A stretch of 17,989 nt of DNA from an uncultured bacterium (GTDB lineage Bacteria > Patescibacteriota > Minisyncoccia > Phycocordibacterales > CAIZIN01). Positions 7,728 through 13,082 of the stretch are shown here, in pieces; within the stretch, counting starts at the first letter, position 1; the number at the start of each line of letters is the position of its first letter. A program made the position numbers and the translations under genes. The stretch is taken from contig CAIZIN010000027.1 of NCBI GenBank assembly GCA_903933085.1, forward strand, positions 1-17,989, read 5' to 3'. The notes beneath the pieces were generated by a model, which was not told where the DNA came from, made no database searches, and was given only the letters and a program-made list of their open reading frames with translations.

Positions 7728-8222
7728 TCAAACCTTGAACTTATTGGCTTTGTTGTATGCAAAAAAGGTTAGGCCCACTGCAATAGCATCGTATTCATCA
7801 TCGTGTTTTATTTCCTTCTCAAGTTTAATAAGAAGTGGAATCATTTTTATAATTGCTTTTTTGTCACAGTGTCCGTCGCCAGCTACGGCGCTTTTAATTT
7901 GTGGTGGTGAATATTCATGTATAAAAAGATTGTGTCTGGCTCCCTCATAAAGAATTACCCCTCTCGCCTCGGATACCATCATTACAGTTTTGTGGTTTGT
8001 GGTGAGAAAAAGAGTTTCAATAGCAAGTGCTTCTGGTTTGTATTTTTCAATCACGTTTCCAATTTCTTGTCCTAAAAATAAAAGTCTTTCCGCATGGGTA
8101 TTTACGGTCTTAGTTTTGAAACATTCTGAAAAGAGTAAGGTTTCTTTTCTGTCCCCCTCGTTTTTTTCAAGCACAGCAATACCAAGTCTTTCGTATCCGG
8201 GATCAATCGCAAGTATTCTCAT
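7728..8222 (-). CDS. ruvC: Crossover junction endodeoxyribonuclease RuvC
   Basis: A 164-aa Holliday-junction resolvase of normal length. RNase-H-fold catalytic acidic residues are visible: Asp7 in L-A-I-D-P-G-Y, Glu in L-A-I-E-T-L-F (about 69), and the C-terminal pair in H-D-D-E-Y-D-A-I-A-V-G. It acts as a dimer with the RuvAB branch-migration complex to cut four-way junctions. ruvB is 5 kb away on the same strand; ruvA is not in the window. The -10 TACACT at 8229-8234 ends 6 nt before the ATG, and there is no Shine-Dalgarno, so the mRNA is probably leaderless. The sequence from -10 to ATG closely matches that of the antitoxin gene at 12036. Confidence 0.95.
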   Translation of the reverse strand: MRILAIDPGYERLGIAVLEKNEGDRKETLLFSECFKTKTVNTHAERLLFLGQEIGNVIEKYKPEALAIETLFLTTNHKTVMMVSEARGVILYEGARHNLFIHEYSPPQIKSAVAGDGHCDKKAIIKMIPLLIKLEKEIKHDDEYDAIAVGLTFFAYNKANKFKV

Positions 8223-8234
8223 TGCTCTAGTGTA
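8223..8234 (-). promoter_or_regulatory. ruvC leaderless promoter (-10)
   Basis: TACACT at 8229-8234 is followed by AGAGCA and then the ATG. This places the expected transcription start at the start codon. No -35 is recognised. Confidence 0.55.
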
Positions 8235-8263
8235 AAGTGTAAAATGAAAAATGTAAAATCAAA

Positions 8264-8992
8264 CTAACTATCTAGTTTTGAAAACAAAAGTTTAAATATT
8301 TTTCTTTGAAACTCTGCAAATTTTTCTTGTTGGATTGTAATAACATTACCTGAGTCAAAATCAATGAAAGAAACTTTGTCGCCATATATTACTTGATTAA
8401 TGTTATATTCGAAAAGATCAAATGATTTTGGAACAACTTTTATTACTCTTCCCAATTTTTCTTTTTTAATGCGTGTTGACTCGTTTGTAATAATATACCT
8501 TTCGAGACCTTTCTTATCTCGAGTTCCTCGGTATTCCTTAGAAATGTATCGCTCCCTATTAAACTCCTCAATAGAGCTGTATCTATAATATTTACCATTC
8601 TTTGGTAATGATTCCACAATATCCATATATGAATCTGATATAGCTGTTTTTCCCTCTGCAAAAGAAACCATCGGTTTTTTAGATGAACCCTTTTCATATA
8701 GACGATAAAGATCCTCGATATTTTCAAGAAAAGAGTTCTCGACTTGTTTAAAAATGAGAGAAAGTTTGTCTGGCTCGGCAGGGGAGTATATTTTTCTTTT
8801 ACCTTTTGGAGAAATGCTTACGATGTTTTTGCTTATTAAACCTTCTAATGCTTTGTAAACTGTTGGGCGTGGAATATCTGCACCTGTTTCGATTTCTGTT
8901 GCAGAGCCAGCACCGTGCTCTAAAAGAAAGAGATAGACTTGTTTTTCGTGTTCTGAAAAGCCTAAATTGTTTAATATTTCAAATTTTTTCAT
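8264..8992 (-). CDS. TrmB-family transcriptional regulator
   Basis: A 242-aa DNA-binding protein. Residues about 1-70 form a TrmB-type winged helix: L-G-F-S-E-H-E-K-Q-V-Y-L-F-L-L, G-A-D-I-P-R-P-T-V-Y-K-A-L-E-G-L (recognition helix) and the wing K-G-K-R-K-I-Y. A linker helix (about 78-105) leads to a C-terminal domain of about 130 residues resembling the TrmB/PLD-like effector region. TrmB proteins often sense sugars or metabolites; no ligand can be deduced here. It is divergent from the inositol-monophosphatase-family gene at 9169 with a 176-bp shared spacer, so that gene is an obvious candidate target along with autoregulation. ruvC lies 41 bases downstream on the same strand and has its own promoter. 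Confidence 0.85.
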   Translation of the reverse strand: MKKFEILNNLGFSEHEKQVYLFLLEHGAGSATEIETGADIPRPTVYKALEGLISKNIVSISPKGKRKIYSPAEPDKLSLIFKQVENSFLENIEDLYRLYEKGSSKKPMVSFAEGKTAISDSYMDIVESLPKNGKYYRYSSIEEFNRERYISKEYRGTRDKKGLERYIITNESTRIKKEKLGRVIKVVPKSFDLFEYNINQVIYGDKVSFIDFDSGNVITIQQEKFAEFQRKIFKLLFSKLDS

Positions 8993-9019
8993 AATATGTA
9001 ATAAATTAGTACAAATATT

Positions 9020-9078
9020 ATTATATCAAAAGCCCTTATTTAATCAAACAAACAGGAGTTTACAATATTTTGTTTACA
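9020..9078. promoter_or_regulatory. trmB promoter and GTTTACA direct repeats
   Basis: Minus strand: TTGATT (9042-9047), 16-bp spacer, TATAAT (9020-9025), giving an about 20-nt leader to the trmB ATG. Just upstream of it, on the + strand, two GTTTACA copies lie at 9058-9064 and 9072-9078, 14 bp apart, a possible operator in the divergent spacer. Confidence 0.5.
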
Positions 9079-9168
9079 AAAATGTAATAAAAATAAACAT
9101 TATTCTTTAAAAAGAAGTATGCTGATACCAGATCAAAAAGATCCTTGAAACAAAAAAAAGAAGACAAT

Positions 9169-10044
9169 ATGAAAGCAAACAACAGCATCAAACAAACCCT
9201 TATTAACATCATGAATCTTGCTATTGGTGATATCCGTGATGAAGCATCCAAATTTTCCAAAGAGGATAAGGTTAATTACGACCCCAACAAAGAAGACATT
9301 GTGACCAGTGCTGACAAACGCGCACAAGCACGTTATGTTGGTAATCTCCGTACCCACTTTCCACACTTTGGAATCATTGGTGAGGAAGAAGATCTCAATA
9401 TTCCTTGCATTGATCGCGAGAATCCGATCTACTTCACGGTCGATCCTCTCGATGGCACCAAAGCCTTCGCTCGTTATCAATCTTATGGGGTTGGCACCAT
9501 GCTGGCTCTTGCTAACGGAAACGATGTTTGGGCAGCATACGTTGGTGATGTTAATACTGGTGACATATATGGTTATAGTGACGAAGGTCCTGTCACTCGT
9601 ACCCGTTTCGGTGTGGAAAGTGAAATTAAGGTGGACACCGCTGTCCCCCTTGGCAAGCTTTACGCACTATTTGACCTTCCTGTTCATCGCTTTCCGAAAG
9701 TTCTCCAAAAGATGGGCTTGTCTGTTGAAGAAGGTGGTGTTTTCAAAGAAGCGAGTGTTGCGGGTGGGAGCATTGGTATGCTTTTCTCTCGTTTGTGGAT
9801 TGGGGAGGTTGGTGTTCTCTTCATGAAGCCAGGTTTTGATACTCCTTGGGATTCAACTCCCATTTTTGGTATCAACAAAAAGCTTGGTTTCAAACATTTT
9901 AAAATGAATCCTGAAACTGAGGAGGTTGAGGTTTTCGAACCAATACTTCCAAAAAAAGTTTCGAAGAAAGGTTACATTGAATTTGTTGCTCATGAGAGCA
10001 AGGTTGAAGAGATCATCTCTTTCATCAAAAGCAATAAGGCCTAA
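9169..10044 (+). CDS. Inositol monophosphatase-family phosphatase
   Basis: A 291-aa metal-dependent phosphatase from the ATG at 9169 (a TTG at 9145 would add eight residues). IMPase/HisN/CysQ motifs are intact: the metal-binding G-E-E-E, D-P-L-D-G-T-K-A-F (motif A), and P-W-D-S-T-P-I (motif B, W-D). Also V-T-S-A-D-K-R-A near residue 50, as in IMPases. Possible substrates include inositol-1-phosphate, histidinol phosphate or 3'-phosphoadenosine phosphate; the sequence does not decide. Codon third positions are visibly richer in G/C than in ruvC or pbp. An A/G-rich stretch precedes the ATG. Its terminator is at 10053-10086. Divergent from the TrmB regulator. Confidence 0.88.
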   Translation: MKANNSIKQTLINIMNLAIGDIRDEASKFSKEDKVNYDPNKEDIVTSADKRAQARYVGNLRTHFPHFGIIGEEEDLNIPCIDRENPIYFTVDPLDGTKAFARYQSYGVGTMLALANGNDVWAAYVGDVNTGDIYGYSDEGPVTRTRFGVESEIKVDTAVPLGKLYALFDLPVHRFPKVLQKMGLSVEEGGVFKEASVAGGSIGMLFSRLWIGEVGVLFMKPGFDTPWDSTPIFGINKKLGFKHFKMNPETEEVEVFEPILPKKVSKKGYIEFVAHESKVEEIISFIKSNKA

Positions 10045-10052
10045 AAACCACG

Positions 10053-10086
10053 AACCCTATTTGTTAATTCAAATAGGGTTTTTTAT
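10053..10086 (+). terminator. Terminator of the IMPase-family gene
   Basis: AACCCTATTTG (10053-10063) pairs perfectly with CAAATAGGGTT (10070-10080), with a 6-nt loop and a following T-run. Confidence 0.9.
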
Positions 10087-10095
10087 TTGCAAAGA

Positions 10096-10122
10096 AAAAC
10101 CTGCCACATTATGTAGACAGGT
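10096..10122 (-). terminator. Terminator of the HAD gene, overlapping its stop codon
   Basis: On the minus strand AACCTGTC pairs with GGCAGGTT (8 bp, one GU) and is followed by TTTTTCTTT. The stop codon (10111-10109) lies in the loop. Confidence 0.7.
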
Positions 10123-10594
10123 TGTTGATATGTTTTATCACTTCAAGCCAGTTTTTTGCAGGCAAGACTGATGCTGTGAGTTCAAACTCTTGACGATCGT
10201 CATGCCCTTCAGTGAAAAGTATTCGGCCGTTCACACCAAATCTTTCCATTGCATTATGTACCTGAACACGATCATCCACAATTACATCAACACCAAGACT
10301 TTGGGCGATAGGACCTTTAGCATCGCGTTCATAGCAGAAGTGGAGATTTTCAGGCCGTACATAGTACGAGATAATTTCGTGATGGACAAGATAGCTTATA
10401 ACCTTCTCTTCGTCTCCTTGGTCTATTTTGCTAATAATAACAAGAGTGTGACCTTGTTGAATTAAAAGATCTAATGCATCAAGAGCTCCATCGAAAAGCG
10501 GATAGGTATAATTTCCGGTTGACATCAAAACATTTTTTGTTGACCTGTCTAATAAAGTATCACCAATGTCAATTGCGATTGTTAGTTTTTTCAT
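10109..10594 (-). CDS. HAD-superfamily hydrolase-like protein
   Basis: A 161-aa compact HAD fold. Motif I is A-I-D-I-G-D-T-L (Asp9 the expected nucleophile), motif II is L-V-I-I-S-K, motif III Lys in D-A-K-G-P-I-A, and motif IV V-I-V-D-D-R. There is a small cap or none. In motif I the usual D-x-D-x-T is D-I-G-D-T: Gly stands where the general acid Asp normally is, and an Asp one place later. This may lower or change phosphatase activity. The start at 10594 is supported by a strong GAGGAG Shine-Dalgarno and a sigma70-like promoter. It converges with the IMPase-family gene; both act on phosphorylated compounds in known relatives, but no shared pathway is shown. Codon use is G/C-richer than that of ruvC or pbp. 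Confidence 0.8.
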   Translation of the reverse strand: MKKLTIAIDIGDTLLDRSTKNVLMSTGNYTYPLFDGALDALDLLIQQGHTLVIISKIDQGDEEKVISYLVHHEIISYYVRPENLHFCYERDAKGPIAQSLGVDVIVDDRVQVHNAMERFGVNGRILFTEGHDDRQEFELTASVLPAKNWLEVIKHINNLST

Positions 10595-10600
10595 ATTTTA

Positions 10601-10642
10601 CTCCTCTTTTTTCAAATTAGCATAGAGGTAGTGAAAAATCAA
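10601..10642 (-). promoter_or_regulatory. HAD gene promoter and Shine-Dalgarno
   Basis: TTGATT (10637-10642), 17-bp spacer, TAATTT (10614-10619). GAGGAG lies about 7 nt before the ATG. Confidence 0.65.
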
Positions 10643-10644
10643 TT

Positions 10645-10667
10645 AAAAAACAGGACGTAAAGTCCTG
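10645..10667 (-). terminator. Terminator of yebC
   Basis: On the minus strand CAGGAC-TTTAC-GTCCTG (10651-10667) is followed by six Ts. It lies about 45 bases after the yebC stop. Confidence 0.8.
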
Positions 10668-10712
10668 AATTTATTCTTAAATCTTAATTCTTAAATCTTA
10701 ATTCTGTTCAAA

Positions 10713-11243
10713 TTATTCAACGTTTGTATAAACGCTCTGAACTTCGTCATTGTCTTCTAGGTCATTTGTGAGTTTCTCAAGTGTGACAAGGTCTTCATCA
10801 GAAAGGTCTACTGTCATGTTTGGGATCCACTCCATATTCTCTCTAGTAAAAGCCCAAGACGCAGATCCCGGAGTAGCGATTTGAAAACCATTTTTTGAAA
10901 GTATGTGTTTAACTTCTTGAGCAGCTTTGTTTCTGTTTTCGGTAAGGGCATCAATCATAATTGCACATCCCCCGGGGCCATATGCCTCGTAGGTAATAGC
11001 TTCCATTTGATCTGCTCCAGATTCACCTCCTTTTTTTACAGCGCGTTCTATAACGTCTCTAGGTACATTTTCTTTTTTTGCTCTGTCGATTGCCGCCGTT
11101 AAGGAAGGAGAGAGTAAGTTTGTTCCTGCTTTCTTTGCTTCCATAGCAATGAGTCGAGCGTGCTTTGAATAAATTTTACTCTTCTGTCCATCCGTTTTTG
11201 CCTTCTGGACCTTGATTTGAGACCATTTGTTATGCCCTGACAT
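10713..11243 (-). CDS. yebC: Short YebC/TACO1-family protein
   Basis: 176 aa; most YebC proteins are about 240. The N-terminal domain is intact: M-S-G-H-N-K-W-S-Q-I-K, K-S-K-I-Y-S-K-H-A-R-L-I-A-M-E-A-K-K-A-G, N-V-P-R-D-V-I-E-R-A-V-K-K-G, and Y-E-A-Y-G-P-G-G. Then N-R-N-K-A-A-Q-E-V-K-H-I-L-S-K-N-G and G-S-A-S-W-A-F follow. After that only about 45 residues remain, ending in the usual L-E-D-N-D-E-V-Q-S-V-Y-T-N motif. So about 60 residues of the third domain are missing internally while both ends are kept. Relatives were described as transcription factors and, more recently, as ribosome-associated factors that relieve proline stalling. No Shine-Dalgarno; TAAATT lies 9 nt before the ATG. Its own terminator follows. 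Confidence 0.92.
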   Translation of the reverse strand: MSGHNKWSQIKVQKAKTDGQKSKIYSKHARLIAMEAKKAGTNLLSPSLTAAIDRAKKENVPRDVIERAVKKGGESGADQMEAITYEAYGPGGCAIMIDALTENRNKAAQEVKHILSKNGFQIATPGSASWAFTRENMEWIPNMTVDLSDEDLVTLEKLTNDLEDNDEVQSVYTNVE

Positions 11244-11287
11244 ATGTGTTGTAATTTAAAATGTAAAAATGAAACAAACAACCAACT

Positions 11288-11450
11288 TTACCATTCCGGC
11301 CTCCGCCGGAATCCAGTCTGAAAATGAAGACTTGGATCCCCATGTATTATTCTGGTGAATAATCATGTAGGCCTCGCCTCGTGCCGTCGCACTCCGGCCT
11401 TGCGCTCGGAAACTCTTCCGAGCTCACTCGCATTCACGAGAATGACAATA
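11288..11450. repeat. GC-rich hairpin-string element (REP/MITE-like)
   Basis: About 160 bp far richer in G+C than the surroundings, made of consecutive small hairpins: CCGGC-ctcc-GCCGG (from about 11296), an interrupted stem around ATTATTC-tggt-GAATAAT (near 11350), CTCGGA-aactct-TCCGAG (11405-11422), and CTCG-cattca-CGAG (11427-11440). The ends are loosely complementary (ACCATTCCGG at the left, CGAGAATGACA at the right). The style CATTCC..GGAATCCAG...GAATGACA resembles dispersed intergenic repeat families. No transposase is nearby. No coding sequence is supported. Confidence 0.65.
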
Positions 11451-11498
11451 CAGGATTATTTCTTCTGATTATACTCGTCAATAAAATTTTAGCTAGCT

Positions 11499-11780
11499 TT
11501 AAAATAAATAGGAATGTGAGCCAATTTCAACTAATATTAAAATCATTTTACCCTTTTCAATTTTGTAAACCAAAAGCATATCTGCTCGAAGGTGGCATTC
11601 TCTATGGTCGGCATATTCTCCTCTTAAAGAATGATCACGATAGTTGGCTGGTAACTTATTTCCTTTGGCTAAAATATTTATCAAAACAGACAACTCTTTG
11701 ATGATTTTTTTGCCACCAATACTAGCATTAATTTTTTTGGAACTTTTCAGAAATGCTTTTGTTTTATAAACCTTATACAT
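11499..11780 (-). CDS. yafQ: YafQ-family mRNA-interferase toxin
   Basis: A 93-aa toxin of the RelE superfamily, normal length. It shows the YafQ signature: L-P-A-N-Y-R-D-H-S-L-R-G, H-R-E-C-H-L-R-A-D-M-L-L-V-Y, and a C-terminal E-I-G-S-H-S-Y-L-F. The His and Asp residues used for ribosome-dependent mRNA cleavage in the E. coli homologue (His in D-H-x-L, R-E-C-H, D, and G-S-H-S) are all present, so it looks active. It starts one base after the antitoxin stop, giving translational coupling. Downstream lies the GC-rich repeat element. Expected to be neutralised by the upstream antitoxin. Confidence 0.92.
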   Translation of the reverse strand: MYKVYKTKAFLKSSKKINASIGGKKIIKELSVLINILAKGNKLPANYRDHSLRGEYADHRECHLRADMLLVYKIEKGKMILILVEIGSHSYLF

Positions 11781-11781
11781 T

Positions 11782-12036
11782 TTATTTTAATATATCTTTG
11801 AACATTTCCTCCGCTGTATCATAACCCTTTCCTTTCAAAGCCTCAGCAACTTCTTTGTCCCACTTTGCACGAATAGCCCTCTTTTTTGCGCTCGGTGTGA
11901 AGGGGAGTCCGTCTTCAATAATCACCTGGTTCAAAAAGATTTTAATTGCTGTGGACATATCCATACCAAGACCAGCCAAGGTTTTAATAGCTTTCTTTTT
12001 TGTTGCATCTTCAATTCTTATGTTTATAGTGGTCAT
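11782..12036 (-). CDS. dinJ: RelB/DinJ-family antitoxin
   Basis: An 84-aa antitoxin. The N-terminal ribbon-helix-helix (residues about 1-45) has T-I-N-I-R-I-E-D, then K-K-A-I-K-T-L-A-G-L-G-M-D-M-S-T-A-I-K-I-F-L-N-Q-V. It is followed by I-E-D-G-L-P-F, typical of DinJ, and a charged, flexible C-terminal part that would wrap the toxin. First gene of a two-gene operon with yafQ. The promoter has near-consensus boxes with a perfect palindrome between them, fitting conditional autorepression by the antitoxin/toxin complex. The -10 ends 6 nt before the ATG, so translation probably starts on a leaderless mRNA. Confidence 0.92.
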   Translation of the reverse strand: MTTINIRIEDATKKKAIKTLAGLGMDMSTAIKIFLNQVIIEDGLPFTPSAKKRAIRAKWDKEVAEALKGKGYDTAEEMFKDILK

Positions 12037-12071
12037 AGCTCTAGTATATACAATGTGCGCACAGGTGTCAA
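12037..12071 (-). promoter_or_regulatory. dinJ-yafQ promoter with palindromic operator
   Basis: TTGACA (12066-12071), 17-bp spacer, TATACT (12043-12048), then AGAGCT and the ATG. The palindrome TGTGCGCACA (12054-12063) fills the middle of the spacer, where a ribbon-helix-helix repressor would block RNA polymerase. Confidence 0.8.
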
Positions 12072-12078
12072 TTAAGAA

Positions 12079-12107
12079 AAAACACCTACCAAATTAATAG
12101 GGGTGTT
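12079..12107 (-). terminator. Terminator of the 12114-12296 gene
   Basis: On the minus strand AACACC (12107-12102) pairs with GGTGTT (12086-12081), with a run of Ts after it; the stem is short with an extra TA pair after a bulge. It separates the cassette array from the toxin-antitoxin promoter. Confidence 0.65.
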
Positions 12108-12113
12108 GATTTG

Positions 12114-12296
12114 TTAAGCTAATTCCAGCTTCAAGATTTCTGCAAAGTCGGCATGCGCTTCTCTTGCTAAGGTGTTCATAAGCTCTTTTGCTTTACCAAA
12201 TGGAATTTTTTTCAAGTCTTCCATCATTTGTCCGAGGGGACGAATTCCTCGTTCCTCACAATAGCCTTCAAACTGTTCGAATTCAGTGTCGGTCAT
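12114..12296 (-). CDS. Small protein, cassette 1 (60 aa)
   Basis: Not recognised. 60 aa, acidic and helical by appearance: T-E-F-E-Q-F-E-G-Y-C-E-E-R-G, M-M-E-D-L-K-K-I, A-K-E-L-M-N-T-L-A-R-E-A. No signal peptide or membrane segment; one cysteine. Reality is supported by its own promoter and leader (shared with the two genes upstream), its own terminator, and codon use like those neighbours. No Shine-Dalgarno. A nine-codon leader reading frame (ATG at 12326) ends in TGA that overlaps this ATG, which may couple translation. Confidence 0.6.
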   Translation of the reverse strand: MTDTEFEQFEGYCEERGIRPLGQMMEDLKKIPFGKAKELMNTLAREAHADFAEILKLELA

Positions 12297-12368
12297 ACAA
12301 ATTGTGGTACACCAAACATAATTGTTCAGATCTTTTTTTAGCTTACTTCAACAAATGTTTTCTGGCAA
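12297..12368 (-). promoter_or_regulatory. Promoter and leader of cassette 1
   Basis: TTGCCA (12363-12368), 17-bp spacer, TAAGCT (12340-12345). The leader contains AACAATTATGTTTGGTGTAC, identical over 20 nt to that of cassette 2. Confidence 0.6.
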
Positions 12369-12402
12369 GAAAAAATCGCTGAGTTTTAATTGACTAGCGA
12401 TT
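12369..12402 (-). terminator. Terminator of cassette 2, overlapping its stop codon
   Basis: AATCGCT (12374-12380) and AGCGATT (12396-12402) pair, extended by AGT/ACT after a bulge. A T-run follows on the minus strand and runs straight into the TTGCC of the next promoter. Confidence 0.75.
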
Positions 12403-12604
12403 ATTTGCCAAAGTTTGGGTGGCCACTGCGCCGAATGAGGTCACTGAAGTGTTCTCCAAGTTTGCAAAGACCTGTAACTAAGGGTATAAGGTCTTTTTCA
12501 CTTACTCTGATGACAGAATCTCCTTTTGTTCTTGAATCACCAGTAATGACATTTGTGATAACTGGTCGACCGTCAACATTAACAGCTTTAATTGGTATTA
12601 CCAT
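12401..12604 (-). CDS. Small protein, cassette 2 (67 aa)
   Basis: Not recognised. 67 aa from the ATG at 12604, chosen because AAGGA sits about 6 nt before it; an in-frame ATG at 12634, inside the conserved leader, would add M-F-G-V-Q-T-E-R-N-F. The N-terminal half looks beta-rich (I-P-I-K-A-V-N-V-D-G-R-P-V-I-T-N-V-I), and the C-terminal half helical (L-I-P-L-V-T-G-L-C-K-L-G-E-H-F-S-D-L-I-R-R). No export signal. No similarity in protein sequence to cassettes 1 or 3. It has its own promoter and terminator. Confidence 0.6.
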   Translation of the reverse strand: MVIPIKAVNVDGRPVITNVITGDSRTKGDSVIRVSEKDLIPLVTGLCKLGEHFSDLIRRSGHPNFGK

Positions 12605-12683
12605 AAAATTCCTTTCAGTTTGTACACCAAACATAATTGTTTGGATCTATTTAAAGATTACTCCTCAAAAAGTTTTTTGGCAA
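12605..12683 (-). promoter_or_regulatory. Promoter and leader of cassette 2
   Basis: TTGCCA (12678-12683), 17-bp spacer, TAATCT (12655-12660), then TTAAATAGATC. CCAAAC-aattat-GTTTGG forms a 6-bp hairpin in the leader, followed by an AAGGA Shine-Dalgarno. Confidence 0.65.
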
Positions 12684-12712
12684 ATAAAAACCAGTTGAAA
12701 TATCAACTGGTT
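12684..12712 (-). terminator. Terminator of cassette 3, overlapping its 3' end
   Basis: AACCAGTTGA (12689-12698) pairs perfectly with TCAACTGGTT (12703-12712) with a 4-nt loop; a T-rich run follows on the minus strand. The stem covers the last codons and the stop. Confidence 0.85.
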
Positions 12713-12960
12713 ACTGGTCGTTCTGGGCAGTGGTTGGTTTTGATCAATCCACGCCTGAGGGCTTCGTTGAAAAAACTATTTACGATTTCAACTACTGCTA
12801 GGCCTCCCATCGCTTCCTTATAATTGTGTTCTCGTTCTGAGATTTCAATTGTAGATCCGTTTGGGATTATTTGCGCTGTGTCCTGGCTCATAATACCAAA
12901 ACCCCTCGCTCGTTTAAGGTATCTTCTCCACTCACGGTTATTCATTCTGGTTCCATGCAT
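12703..12960 (-). CDS. Small protein, cassette 3 (85 aa)
   Basis: Not recognised. 85 aa; basic N-terminus (M-N-N-R-E-W-R-R-Y-L-K-R-A-R-G), a middle strand region (A-Q-I-I-P-N-G-S-T-I-E-I-S), and a C-terminal helix (A-V-V-E-I-V-N-S-F-F-N-E-A-L-R-R-G-L). The start at 12960 is fixed by an AAGGAG Shine-Dalgarno. No membrane segment. It has its own promoter, whose -35 lies in the loop of the hairpin downstream of ruvB, and its own terminator. G/C-richer codons than ruvB next door. Confidence 0.6.
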   Translation of the reverse strand: MHGTRMNNREWRRYLKRARGFGIMSQDTAQIIPNGSTIEISEREHNYKEAMGGLAVVEIVNSFFNEALRRGLIKTNHCPERPVTS

Positions 12961-13053
12961 AACGACTCCTTATGTTTTGTTTTATTTAATTGTACAACAA
13001 GAATTACAACAAGAATCTATTTAAAGCTTATAGCAAACAGCACCTTTCCTCAA
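12961..13053 (-). promoter_or_regulatory. Promoter and leader of cassette 3
   Basis: TTGAGG (13048-13053), 17-bp spacer, TAAGCT (13025-13030), then TTAAATAGAT as in cassette 2. The leader has a CTTGTTGTA direct repeat, GTTGTACAA (compare GGTGTACAA in cassette 2), and an AAGGAG Shine-Dalgarno 7 nt before the ATG. Confidence 0.6.
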
Positions 13054-13072
13054 GGAAAGGTGCTGTTTGCTA
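13031..13072. terminator. 19-bp perfect hairpin downstream of ruvB
   Basis: Arms 13031-13049 and 13054-13072 pair perfectly around TCAA. The stem core is AGCAAACAGCACCTTTCC. It lacks a T-run on the ruvB strand, so it may act as a terminator, an RNA-stability hairpin, or both. It also contains the -35 and spacer of the cassette 3 promoter. Confidence 0.65.
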
Positions 13073-13082
13073 ATTTTACATT

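Noticed and set aside
9133..9480. 115-codon minus-strand frame opposite the IMPase-family gene
   Set aside because: It overlaps the motif-bearing part of the phosphatase; no promoter or ribosome-binding site.
9308..9826. 172-codon plus-strand frame inside the IMPase-family gene
   Set aside because: Frame-shifted reading of the same DNA; the correct frame carries all catalytic motifs.
12297..13053. Integron-like gene cassette array with attC sites
   Set aside because: The repeated elements lie at the 5' side of each small gene and contain promoters; no GTTRRRY/RYYYAAC core pairs in attC arrangement and no integrase are visible.
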